From positions 1-17,431 of the forward strand of contig JBBQWX010000094.1 of NCBI GenBank assembly GCA_038210185.1: DNA of 17,431 nt. The letters are read 5' to 3'. Each line of letters begins with the position of its first letter. The first letter of the stretch is position 1. A program made the translations under genes and the position numbers. A model generated the notes under the pieces. That model did no database searches and had not been told where the DNA came from. It saw only the letters and a program-made list of their open reading frames with translations. Shown here in pieces: positions 5,535-12,544 of the stretch. This DNA comes from Fodinibacter sp038210185 (GTDB lineage: Bacteria > Actinomycetota > Actinomycetes > Actinomycetales > Dermatophilaceae).

Positions 5535-6665
5535 TCAGCTCTTCCCGGCGGCGCGCTTCCGCGTCGAGCCCGTACCCGAGGTCGGCCCGGCGGATGACGC
5601 ACCGGTGCCGCCCGACGTCGTCGAGCCGGCACCCGACGACGGCCCGGCGTGGGCGGCCTTGCGACCCTTGGCCGCCGCGGTCGCCGGTGACTTCGGCGGC
5701 TTCTCCTTGCGCGCGGCCTTGCTCTTCGTGGCGGCCGCCGACGCGGGGCCGGCGGTGGCCTCGCTGCGCAGCGTCTCGCCCTCGGCGATCGACATGACCT
5801 GGTGCCCGCCGAACTCCCCCCGCAGCGCGGCCACGGCCTGCATCGTCGGCGAGCTCTGTTGGCGTGAGGCGAACCGGGCGAACAGCGAGGCCGAGATGAC
5901 CGGCATCGGCACCGACAGGTTCAGCGCCTCCTCGACGGTCCACCGGCCCTCGCCCGAGTCGACGGTGTAGTCCGAGACGTCGTCGAGCGCGGGGTTCTCC
6001 TCGAGCGCCTTGACCATCAGGTCGAGCAGCCAGGACCGCACCACGGTGCCCCGGCTCCACGCCTTGAAGGCCCCGGGCACGTTCTCGACGATGTCCTTCT
6101 TCTGCAGCAGCTCGTAGCCCTCGGCGTAGGCCTGCATCAGGCCGTACTCGATGCCGTTGTGCACCATCTTCGTGTAGTGCCCGGCGCCGACCTTGCCGGC
6201 GTGCACGAAGCCCTCGTCGCGCGGGCCCTGCGGGCGCAGCGCATCGAAGACCGGCATCGCCTTCTTCACGTTGGCGGCCGTCCCGCCGACCATGAGGCCG
6301 TAGCCGTTGTCGAGGCCCCAGATGCCGCCGGAGACACCGCAGTCGAGGTAGCCGATGCCCTTGGCCTTGAGCAGCTTCTCGTTCTCGATGTCGTCGGTGA
6401 ACTTGCTGTTGCCACCGTCGATGACCAGGTCGCCCCTGTCGAGCAGGTCGGCGAGCTTGAGCACCGTGTCACGGGTCGGCGCGCCGTGCGGGACCATGAT
6501 CCACACCACCCGCGGACCCTGCAGCTTTGACACCATGTCGCTGAGCGAGCGAGCATCCGAGACGGCCTTGTTGCGGTCGAAACCGACGACCTCGTGCCCC
6601 GCGCGGCGCAGCCGCTCGCGCATGTTGCCGCCCATCTTTCCCAGACCGACCAGACCCAGCTGCAT
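5535..6665 (-). CDS. gnd: 6-phosphogluconate dehydrogenase, decarboxylating (GndA type) with basic C-terminal tail
   Basis: Oxidises and decarboxylates 6-phosphogluconate to ribulose 5-phosphate in the pentose phosphate pathway. The 376-residue protein has the Rossmann motif GLVGLGKMGGNM (residues 4-15), the substrate loop CGVSGGIWGLDNGYG (109-123) and the catalytic lysine K166 in YTKMVHNGIEYG. Asp30 at the end of strand 2 (VVGFDRN) suggests NAD rather than NADP; this is an inference. The core is the short form of about 300 residues. Residues 305-376 add an Ala/Lys/Ser/Gly-rich, probably disordered tail (KSKAARKEKPPKSP, TRKRAAGKS) that resembles histone-H1-like tails. The ATG at 6665 has AGGAG 8 bases upstream. 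Gnd between dnaN and recF is standard in actinobacteria. Confidence 0.94.
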   Translation of the reverse strand: MQLGLVGLGKMGGNMRERLRRAGHEVVGFDRNKAVSDARSLSDMVSKLQGPRVVWIMVPHGAPTRDTVLKLADLLDRGDLVIDGGNSKFTDDIENEKLLKAKGIGYLDCGVSGGIWGLDNGYGLMVGGTAANVKKAMPVFDALRPQGPRDEGFVHAGKVGAGHYTKMVHNGIEYGLMQAYAEGYELLQKKDIVENVPGAFKAWSRGTVVRSWLLDLMVKALEENPALDDVSDYTVDSGEGRWTVEEALNLSVPMPVISASLFARFASRQQSSPTMQAVAALRGEFGGHQVMSIAEGETLRSEATAGPASAAATKSKAARKEKPPKSPATAAAKGRKAAHAGPSSGAGSTTSGGTGASSAGPTSGTGSTRKRAAGKS

Positions 6666-6754
6666 CTCGAAGACTCCTCGTGGTGTGTGGTGCGGCAAGC
6701 GGACTGTGGCGGTTCGCAGCGAACGCTACGCCCGCGGCATCCGGAAATGGCCGG

Positions 6755-7888
6755 TCAGGACGCGAAACGAACGGGCATGAGCACGTAGCGGTACGAGGTG
6801 TCCGCCTCGCCGTCCTCCTGCGCCTGGCCCGAGAGCACCGCGGGCCGCGAGGCCTGGGTGAACGAGATGCGGCTGTAGGGCGTGCCCACGGCACCGAGGC
6901 CGTCGAGCAGGTAGGTGGGGTTGAAGGCGATCTCGATCTCGGGACCGGTCAGCACGGCCTCGACGGCCTCGGAGGCCTGGGCGTCGTCGCCGGCGCCGGC
7001 CTCGATGGCCACCTGGCCCTCGCTGAACCGCAGCCGCACCGGCGTGTTGCGCTCGGCGACCAGGGCGACGCGCTTGACCGCCTCGACCAGGTCGGCGGTC
7101 CTGATGACCGACTCGGTCTCGGAGGTCGTGGGGAAGATCGAGGAGACCTTGGGGTACTCGCCGTCGAGCAGGCGGGTGGTGGTGCGGCGCTGACCGGCCT
7201 CGAAGCCGACCAGCCCGTCGCCGCCCGCCGCAGTGCCGAGGGCGACGTCGATGGAGCCGCTGGCACCGAGCGAGCGAGCGGTGTCGGACAGCGTGCGCGC
7301 CGGGATGAGCACGACATGGCTGGCGTCGGTCGACGTGGGGTTCCAGTGCAGCTCGCGCATGGCGAGGCGGTAGCGGTCGGTGGCGAGCAGCGTCATGGTG
7401 TCGCCCTCGATCTCGACCCGCACCCCGGTGAGGATCGGCAGGGTGTCGCCACGGTCGGCGGCCACCGACACCTGGGCCACGGCCTGGGTGAACAGGTGCC
7501 CGTCGATCGAGCCGCTGGGTTCGGGGGAGGACGGCAGGGTGGGGTAGTCGTCGGCCGGCATCAGCAGCAGGCTGAACCGCGAGGACCCGCAGGTGACCTG
7601 CACCTTCGAGCCGTCGGTGGCCACGTCGATCGGTCGGTCGGGCAGGTTGCGCGAGATGTCGGCGAGCAGCCGTCCGAGCACGAGCACGGTGCCGGGTTCG
7701 GCGACCTCGGCGGCAACGGTGATCTTGGCCGAGACCTCGTAGTCGAAGGCCGACAGGGTCAGCGTGCCGTCGTCGTCGGCCTTGAGGAGGATGCCGGCGA
7801 GCACCGGCACCGGGGGGCGGGCGGGCAGGCCACGCGCCACCCAGGTGACCGCCTCGGCCAGGACGTCGCGCTCGACGCGGAACTTCAC
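6755..7888 (-). CDS. dnaN: DNA polymerase III beta subunit (sliding clamp)
   Basis: A 377-residue clamp, the normal length for three beta-clamp domains. It dimerises around DNA and tethers the polymerase and many partner proteins. The start MKFRVERDVLAEAVTWVARGLPARPPVPVLAGILL, the central VEIEGDTMTLLATDRYRLAMRELHW and the ending SYRYVLMPVRF are diagnostic; the last residues form part of the hydrophobic pocket that binds clamp-binding motifs. The GTG start at 7888 follows a GGTGG element. It is separated from dnaA by oriC and followed by gnd after 89 bases. That 89-base gap holds a small stem (TTCGC-A-GCGAA at about 6715) but no convincing terminator. Confidence 0.98.
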   Translation of the reverse strand: MKFRVERDVLAEAVTWVARGLPARPPVPVLAGILLKADDDGTLTLSAFDYEVSAKITVAAEVAEPGTVLVLGRLLADISRNLPDRPIDVATDGSKVQVTCGSSRFSLLLMPADDYPTLPSSPEPSGSIDGHLFTQAVAQVSVAADRGDTLPILTGVRVEIEGDTMTLLATDRYRLAMRELHWNPTSTDASHVVLIPARTLSDTARSLGASGSIDVALGTAAGGDGLVGFEAGQRRTTTRLLDGEYPKVSSIFPTTSETESVIRTADLVEAVKRVALVAERNTPVRLRFSEGQVAIEAGAGDDAQASEAVEAVLTGPEIEIAFNPTYLLDGLGAVGTPYSRISFTQASRPAVLSGQAQEDGEADTSYRYVLMPVRFAS

Positions 7889-8296
7889 GACTTACCACCT
7901 TCGTCCGGCGCGAGGATGTCGCGCCCTGCTCGTGCACACCTGTGACCCCGATGCGGTGTCGAGCGCGCTCGGAGCGCGCCGACGCAGGCGGGGTCATGAC
8001 ACTAGTGCACGCCCTGTTCCCGCGGTACCTGATCCGCCGCAGGCCGGGCACCGGGCCGGAGGTCGTGTCGTTCGGGTCGTTCTCGGGGCCGGATCAGAGG
8101 TGGAGGGATCTCGTCGTAGGGGTAGGAGCTGTGGATCCTGTGGACGCGGCAACGTCGGTGCAGGTCGCCGCGGCGATCCCGGGTGTGGACGAGCGGTGGA
8201 CGAGTCCGTGGACGGCTGGCGAGGGGTGTTGACGGCCGGCCGGCGTTCACAGGCCGTCCACCTCGAGGTCCCGCGGCGTCCACCCCGACACGCTGC

Positions 8297-8390
8297 TTCT
8301 CCACAGTCGTCCACAGGAGCTGTGGACAACCCCGGTCGGGACACGTGTGACACCTGGTTGCCGGGGGAGTTGTCCACAGGGTTCCCCACA
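8297..8390. promoter_or_regulatory. Dense DnaA-box cluster in oriC
   Basis: Five boxes lie in 94 bases: TTCTCCACA (8297-8305), TCGTCCACA (8307-8315), exact TTGTCCACA on the minus strand (8321-8329), exact on the plus strand (8370-8378) and TTCCCCACA (8382-8390). The first two are one base apart and face the third, a layout suited to cooperative DnaA binding. Confidence 0.88.
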
Positions 8391-8498
8391 GGAGGTGGAC
8401 GCCTGCGTTACCTCCTCGAAACACGGGCGGGTCCGGCATCCGCCGGGTCCGGTGCCCGTGTGGGCGGAACGCAGGTTCGACAAAGTCATGACGCAGCG

Positions 8499-8518
8499 TG
8501 TGGACAGCCTGTGGACAA
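8499..8518 (-). promoter_or_regulatory. Paired DnaA boxes just downstream of dnaA
   Basis: On the plus strand TGTGGACAG (8499-8507) and TGTGGACAA (8510-8518) are two same-strand boxes 11 bases apart, one turn of helix, ending 25 bases from the dnaA stop. The second is an exact box. Confidence 0.85.
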
Positions 8519-8543
8519 CCGGGGGAGCGCCGCGCGGTCGGCC

Positions 8544-10088
8544 TCAGTGCGACTGCTGCTTGATCCGGTTCGTCAGCTCGGTCACCTGGTTGTAGATCGC
8601 GCGCCGCTCGGCCATCAGCTGGCGGATCTTCTTGTCGGCGTGCATCACCGTGGTGTGGTCGCGGCCGCCGAACTGCTGGCCGATCTTGGGCAGCGAGAGG
8701 TCGGTGAGCTCGCGGCACAGGTACATCGCGATCTGGCGGGCGGTGACGAGCACCCGGGAGCGCGACTGCCCCTGCAGGTCGTCGAGGGTGAGACCGAAGT
8801 AGGCGGCGGTCTGGGCCATGATCGTGGCCGGAGTCACCTGGCTCGAGGCGTCGTCGGGGATCAGGTCGCGCAGCACGATCTCGGCCAGGCTCATGTCGAC
8901 GGGTTGGCGGTTCAGGCTCGCGAAGGCGGTGACCCTGATCAGCGCACCCTCGAGCTCGCGGATGTTGGTCGAGATCCGTGAGGCGATGAACTCGAGCACG
9001 TCGTCGGGCACCGACAGGCGCTCCTGGATGGCCTTCTTGCGCAGGATCGCGATCCGCGTCTCGAGGTCGGGGGGCTGCACGTCGGTGAGCAGGCCCATCT
9101 CGAAGCGGCTGCGCATGCGGGCCTCGAACCCGCTGAGCAGCTTGGGCGGCACGTCGCTGGTGATGACGACCTGCTTGTTCGCGTTGTGCAGCGTGTTGAA
9201 GGTGTGGAAGAACTCCTCCTGCGTCTGCACCTTGCCCTGGAGGAACTGGATGTCGTCGATGAGCAGCACGTCGACGTCGCGGTAGCGGCGCTGGAAGTTG
9301 GCCGCCTTGTCGTCGCGGATGCTGTTGATGAAGTCGTTGGTGAACTCCTCGGAGTTCACGTATCGCACCTTGACGTGCGGGAAGAGGTTGCGGGCGTAGT
9401 GCCCGATGGCGTGCAGCAGGTGGGTCTTGCCCAGGCCCGAGTCGCCGTAGATGAACAGCGGGTTGTACGCCTTGGCCGGTGCCTCGGCGACCGCGACCGC
9501 CGCCGCGTGGGCGAACCGGTTGCTCGCCCCGATGACGAAGGTGTCGAACGTGTACTTCGGGTTGAGCCGGGTCAGCTCGACCTGCTCGGGCTGCTGGCTG
9601 TTGGGGCGGGGGCGGCGTGCCCCTGGCACCTCGACCAGCCCGGGGATGCCGTTGCGCTTCGGTCCGCGGTAGGCGTCGGCCGCGCCGTGGTGTGCAACGT
9701 TGCGGGCGAACGCGGAGGTCTCGGTTCCGTCGACCTCGTCCTCGCCGATGTCGAGGTCGTCGATCTGGCGGCGCCGGTCGGCGGCCCGCAGGTCGTGCTC
9801 CTCGTCCTCGTCGAGCGGTGGTGCCTCGGCCAGGGAGGGGTCGACGGTGACGGCGAGCCGCACGTCACGCCCGAGCTGGCCGCCCAGGGTCGCGGTGACC
9901 CGGTCGCGCAGCCGGGTCTCGACGATGTCCTTGGTGAAGTCGTTGGGCACGGCGATCAGGGCGGTGTCGTCGAGCAGACCGACCAGCCGGGCCAGCGACA
10001 GGAACGCCCGCTGCTGCACCGGGATCCCGTCGGAGTCGAGCACGTCGAGGGTCGTGCGCCACAACTGGGTCATCGTCGCGTCCGCCAC
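8544..10088 (-). CDS. dnaA: Chromosomal replication initiator DnaA
   Basis: AAA+ initiator that binds DnaA boxes and opens oriC. With the chosen start it has 514 residues. Domain I is residues 5-80 (TQLWRTTLDVL, with VPNDFTKDIVETRL); domain II is an acidic linker, about 85-165; the ATPase domain has Walker A GDSGLGKT (215-222) and Walker B VLLIDD (274-279); the DNA-binding domain carries RDHTTVMHA (about 476-484). Start choice: GTG at 10088 has GGGGA 5 bases upstream; ATG at 10100 has its ribosome site too close; the ATG of MTQLW at 10073 is also possible. The frame stays open to 10175, but that part overlaps a DnaA box and lacks homology. DnaA boxes in the leader suggest autoregulation. Confidence 0.97.
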   Translation of the reverse strand: MADATMTQLWRTTLDVLDSDGIPVQQRAFLSLARLVGLLDDTALIAVPNDFTKDIVETRLRDRVTATLGGQLGRDVRLAVTVDPSLAEAPPLDEDEEHDLRAADRRRQIDDLDIGEDEVDGTETSAFARNVAHHGAADAYRGPKRNGIPGLVEVPGARRPRPNSQQPEQVELTRLNPKYTFDTFVIGASNRFAHAAAVAVAEAPAKAYNPLFIYGDSGLGKTHLLHAIGHYARNLFPHVKVRYVNSEEFTNDFINSIRDDKAANFQRRYRDVDVLLIDDIQFLQGKVQTQEEFFHTFNTLHNANKQVVITSDVPPKLLSGFEARMRSRFEMGLLTDVQPPDLETRIAILRKKAIQERLSVPDDVLEFIASRISTNIRELEGALIRVTAFASLNRQPVDMSLAEIVLRDLIPDDASSQVTPATIMAQTAAYFGLTLDDLQGQSRSRVLVTARQIAMYLCRELTDLSLPKIGQQFGGRDHTTVMHADKKIRQLMAERRAIYNQVTELTNRIKQQSH

Positions 10089-10155
10089 TCGCGTCCCCAT
10101 CCCTTTCGATGCCCACCGGGTGTGTCCTCGGTGCCCAGCCTCCGGGACTTCAGTC

Positions 10156-10176
10156 CCGTCCACATGGTTGTCCACA
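10156..10176 (+). promoter_or_regulatory. DnaA boxes in the dnaA leader
   Basis: An exact TTGTCCACA at 10168-10176 and CCGTCCACA at 10156-10164, 12 bases apart and about 70-90 bases upstream of the dnaA start. They lie between the proposed dnaA promoter and its start codon, a position suited to autorepression and to a bipartite origin spanning dnaA. Confidence 0.8.
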
Positions 10177-10241
10177 GGTTGTGGGTAGGCCGTGCTGGCG
10201 CCGGGGTGTGTCGTGCGGGGTGGCGGGCCGTGCTCCGTGCG

Positions 10242-10247
10242 ATCCTA
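10242..10247 (-). promoter_or_regulatory. dnaA promoter -10 box (TAGGAT)
   Basis: TAGGAT on the minus strand is a good actinobacterial -10 (TANNNT). The -35 region 17 bases upstream reads TACCCC and is poor, as is common in this phylum. The transcript would start near 10235 and include the leader DnaA boxes. Confidence 0.5.
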
Positions 10248-10284
10248 AGGCGTTTTCCCGGGCCGGGGTACCGCTTGCGCTGGT

Positions 10285-10314
10285 TTGACCCCCGTGGCCG
10301 CTCTCGCGTACCGT
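10285..10314 (+). promoter_or_regulatory. rpmH promoter
   Basis: A -35 TTGACC (10285-10290), an 18-base spacer and a -10 TACCGT (10309-10314) precede rpmH by about 160 bases. It diverges from the dnaA promoter. The 384-base region 10089-10472 contains these two promoters and the leader DnaA boxes and no gene; the remainder, 10321-10460, would be the rpmH leader and shows no clear structure. Confidence 0.65.
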
Positions 10315-10472
10315 TAACGGGCCTGTGGTTCGGCTGTTTTCGCATGCCCGTGACCCGCGCCCGCGACGGCGCTGCTTCCCCGCGAAGGTCATGGGTTTCC
10401 GATGGCAGCCGACAGCCACCGGCTCCCCGACCACCGGGCCTTCGGGCCCACCAGCGCAGATGAGAGAACATC

Positions 10473-10610
10473 GTGAGCAAGCGGACCTTCCAGCCCAACA
10501 ACCGCCGTCGGGCCAAGACCCACGGCTTCCGTCTGCGGATGCGCACCCGCGCGGGTCGCAGCATCCTCGCCGCCCGTCGCCGCAAGGGCCGCTCCGAGCT
10601 CTCCGCCTGA
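10473..10610 (+). CDS. rpmH: 50S ribosomal protein L34
   Basis: A 45-residue, strongly basic protein of the large ribosomal subunit. The sequence MSKRTFQPNNRRRAKTHGFR, then LRMRTRAGRSILAARRRKGRSELSA, is unmistakable L34. The GTG start at 10473 is preceded by GAGAG at 8-9 bases. It begins the plus-strand cluster diverging from dnaA, with rnpA only 8 bases downstream, so the two are likely co-transcribed. Confidence 0.98.
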   Translation: MSKRTFQPNNRRRAKTHGFRLRMRTRAGRSILAARRRKGRSELSA

Positions 10611-10618
10611 GGTCGGCG

Positions 10619-10984
10619 GTGCTGCCGGCGCCGAACCGACTGCGCGAGCGGGCGGACTTCACGTCGGCGGTGCGCTCCTCCGGGGGTTGCCGAGCCGGCT
10701 CCAGGCTGCTCGTGGTCCACGCCACCTCGACCGACGCGCGTGCAGGTCATCCGCCGCGGGTCGGTTTCGTCGTGTCGAAGGCCGTCGGTGGGGCCGTGGT
10801 CCGCAACCGCACCAAGCGCCGGCTCCGGGCCCTGGTCGCCGCCCGGCTCCCCGGCATCCCCGATGGGCTCGACCTGGTCGTGCGAGCCAACCCGCCGGCT
10901 GCTGCGGCGACGTTCGGGGAACTCGCAGTTGCTCTGGATCCGTTGTTGCACAAGGTTATTGCCCGTTGGGGGGGGGTGGCGTGA
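10619..10984 (+). CDS. rnpA: Ribonuclease P protein component
   Basis: The protein subunit of RNase P, which assists the catalytic RNA in removing 5' leaders from tRNA precursors. It has 121 residues. The family signature is RVGFVVSKAVGGAVVRNRTKRRLR (47-70), preceded by NRLRERADFTSAVR at the N-terminus. The GTG at 10619 gives the normal start (LPAPNRLRERADF) and lies 8 bases after the rpmH stop; GAGGTCGG upstream overlaps that stop and may be the ribosome site. The end overlaps the yidD start in a GTGA arrangement. A run of eight G (10969-10976) lies just before the stop. Confidence 0.96.
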   Translation: MLPAPNRLRERADFTSAVRSSGGCRAGSRLLVVHATSTDARAGHPPRVGFVVSKAVGGAVVRNRTKRRLRALVAARLPGIPDGLDLVVRANPPAAAATFGELAVALDPLLHKVIARWGGVA

Positions 10985-11319
10985 GCATCGGTCGGATGAT
11001 GGCGGCGCCCCTGATCCTGCTGATACGGGGCTACCAACGGCTCATCTCCCCGATGCGTCCCCCCACCTGCCGCTACTACCCGTCGTGCTCGGCGTACGCC
11101 GTGACCGCGCTCGAGCGCTACGGCGTCCTACGGGGATCGTGGATGGCGGCCCGCAGGCTCGGTCGCTGCCACCCGTGGACCCCCGGTGGGGTCGACCACG
11201 TACCGCTGCGCGACCCTGAAACCGGTCGGCCGATGCCCGGCACCACCGGACCCCGCGGTGTCGGCGACGACCCGGCGCACCGGCATCCCGCGGGCGCCGG
11301 CCCGCACGACATCCCCTGA
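10981..11319 (+). CDS. yidD: Membrane protein insertion efficiency factor YidD
   Basis: A 112-residue protein of the YidD family (DUF37), which helps YidC-dependent membrane insertion. The conserved core is LIRGYQRLISPMRPPTCRYYPSCSAYAVTALERYGVLRGSWMAARRLGRCHPW (residues 14-66), with three cysteines and an amphipathic N-terminal helix that should lie on the membrane surface. After GGVDHVP comes a 40-residue low-complexity tail rich in Pro, Gly and His, longer than the minimal family form. The GTG start overlaps the rnpA stop by 4 bases, so translation is probably coupled; the G-run ending at 10976 can serve as ribosome site. yidC follows after 59 bases. Confidence 0.94.
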   Translation: MSIGRMMAAPLILLIRGYQRLISPMRPPTCRYYPSCSAYAVTALERYGVLRGSWMAARRLGRCHPWTPGGVDHVPLRDPETGRPMPGTTGPRGVGDDPAHRHPAGAGPHDIP

Positions 11320-11378
11320 CCCCGTCACGACCGTGACTTCAACCCGCCGGCTCCGGCCGGCACAGCCTTAAGGACGAC

Positions 11379-12521
11379 ATGGGCGACTTGTTCAACACGA
11401 TCATGGCCCCGATCGAGTGGCTCGTGGCGTGGATCATGTTCGGCTTCCACCAAGCCTTCACCACGATCGGGATGGACCCCGCCTCGGGGTGGACCTGGGC
11501 GTTGTCGATCGTCGGTCTCGTCCTGGTCATGCGTGCGGCGATGATCCCGCTGTTCGTCAAGCAGATCATGGCGTCGCGCAAGATGCAGATGATCCAGCCC
11601 GAGCTGCAGAAGATCCAGAAGAAGTACAAGGGCAAGAGCGACCCCGAGTCCCGCCAGGCGATGACCCAGGAGACGATGCAGCTCTACAAGAAGGAGGGGA
11701 CCAACCCCTTCAGCTCCTGTCTGCCGATCCTGGTGCAGTCGCCGTTCTTCTTCGGCCTGTTCCGGGTGCTCAACGGCCTCGACGAGGTCGCCAAGGGGCA
11801 GACCGCGACGATCGGGCCGATCACCCAGCCGGTGGCCGAGCAGTTCGAGTCCGCGACCCTCTTCGGCGCGTCGCTGTCCGCGACATTCCTGGGGTCGGAT
11901 GCGCTCAACGTCAAGATCGTCACCAGCGTGCTGATCGTGCTGATGTCGGCCACGACGTTCCTGACCCAGCGCCAGCTGATGACCAAGAACATGCCGGCCT
12001 CGGCCCTGGACAACCCCTTCGCCAAGCAGCAGAAGCTGCTCCTGTACGTGCTGCCGGTGGTCTTCGCGGTGTCGGGTGTCAACTTCCCGATCGGTGTGCT
12101 CATCTACTGGTTCACCACCAACGTGTGGTCGATGTGCCAGCAGTTCTACGTGATCCGGCGGATGCCGGCACCCGGCTCGGCCGCGGAGAAGGCCTACCAC
12201 GCGCGCCTGGAGCGCAAGGGCAAGCCGATCCCGGGGTTCGACGCAGCCAAGGCCAAGGCCGAAGCAGAGGCGGCGGAGGCCGCCGAGGAGGCTCGGCAGT
12301 CCGGCCAGCGACAGCAGCCGGCCTCCAAGAAGCGCAAGAAGAACAAGCCTGCCGGCCCGAAGCCGACTGGGCAGACCGGTGCGAAGCCGACCGGGCAGAC
12401 CGGTGCGAAGCCGACTGGGCAGGCCGGAGCGAAGCCGACCGGGCAGAACGGCCAGAAGCCGGGCGGCCCCAAGGCGGCCGGGAAGAACACCGGCGACGCG
12501 GCCAAGCCCCCCACGACCTGA
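11379..12521 (+). CDS. yidC: Membrane protein insertase YidC/Oxa1
   Basis: Inserts and folds membrane proteins, alone or with SecYEG. The protein has 380 residues. Hydrophobic segments are at about 12-30, 38-60 (with the conserved Arg52 in LVMRAAMIPLF), 111-132, 178-196 and 219-252. FVKQIMASRKMQMIQPELQKIQKKYKG (59-85) is the cytoplasmic helical loop typical of the family. The large periplasmic P1 domain of proteobacteria is absent, as expected in an actinobacterium. Residues 265-380 form a long cytoplasmic tail rich in Ala, Glu and Lys that includes KKRKKNK and four copies of an 8-residue repeat (327-358). Such basic tails can contact the ribosome. AAGGA lies 6-7 bases before the ATG. Confidence 0.96.
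   Translation: MGDLFNTIMAPIEWLVAWIMFGFHQAFTTIGMDPASGWTWALSIVGLVLVMRAAMIPLFVKQIMASRKMQMIQPELQKIQKKYKGKSDPESRQAMTQETMQLYKKEGTNPFSSCLPILVQSPFFFGLFRVLNGLDEVAKGQTATIGPITQPVAEQFESATLFGASLSATFLGSDALNVKIVTSVLIVLMSATTFLTQRQLMTKNMPASALDNPFAKQQKLLLYVLPVVFAVSGVNFPIGVLIYWFTTNVWSMCQQFYVIRRMPAPGSAAEKAYHARLERKGKPIPGFDAAKAKAEAEAAEAAEEARQSGQRQQPASKKRKKNKPAGPKPTGQTGAKPTGQTGAKPTGQAGAKPTGQNGQKPGGPKAAGKNTGDAAKPPTT
12357..12452 (+). repeat. 24-bp tandem repeat in yidC, four copies
   Basis: Four in-frame 24-base units at 12357-12380, 12381-12404, 12405-12428 and 12429-12452 encode AKPTGQTG-like octapeptides in the YidC C-terminal tail. Differences are few, mostly third positions, so the array probably expands and contracts by slippage while keeping the reading frame. 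Confidence 0.92.
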
Positions 12522-12544
12522 TCCCCCTGATCGCAGGAGAAACC

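Larger units (their letters stand above)
7889..8543. other. Chromosomal replication origin, oriC (dnaA-dnaN intergenic)
   Basis: A 655-base non-coding region between dnaA and dnaN, the conserved actinobacterial origin position. Three exact DnaA boxes of the high-GC form TTGTCCACA occur at 8321-8329 (minus), 8370-8378 (plus) and 8510-8518 (minus). Near matches lie at 8130-8138, 8139-8147, 8184-8192, 8297-8305, 8307-8315, 8382-8390 and 8499-8507. The boxes fill the dnaA-proximal two thirds; 7889-8100 has none and may hold the dnaN promoter. No strong AT-rich unwinding element stands out; the least GC-rich part is around 8476-8495. The palindrome GTCATGAC occurs at both ends (7993-8000 and 8485-8492). 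No open frame here looks like a gene. Confidence 0.93.

Noticed and set aside
6680..8051. Long open frames antisense to, and out of frame with, dnaN
   Set aside because: Both are composition artefacts over a clearly recognisable beta-clamp gene; their sequences are Arg/Gly/His-rich and featureless.
10089..10175. In-frame N-terminal extension of dnaA to 10175
   Set aside because: The added residues lack DnaA homology, overlap an exact DnaA box, and the GTG at 10088 has a well-placed ribosome site.
10969..10976. Run of eight G at the end of rnpA as a phase-variation tract
   Set aside because: It affects only the last few RnpA residues and the ribosome site of yidD; both are housekeeping genes, and a G-run of this length is unremarkable in such GC-rich DNA.
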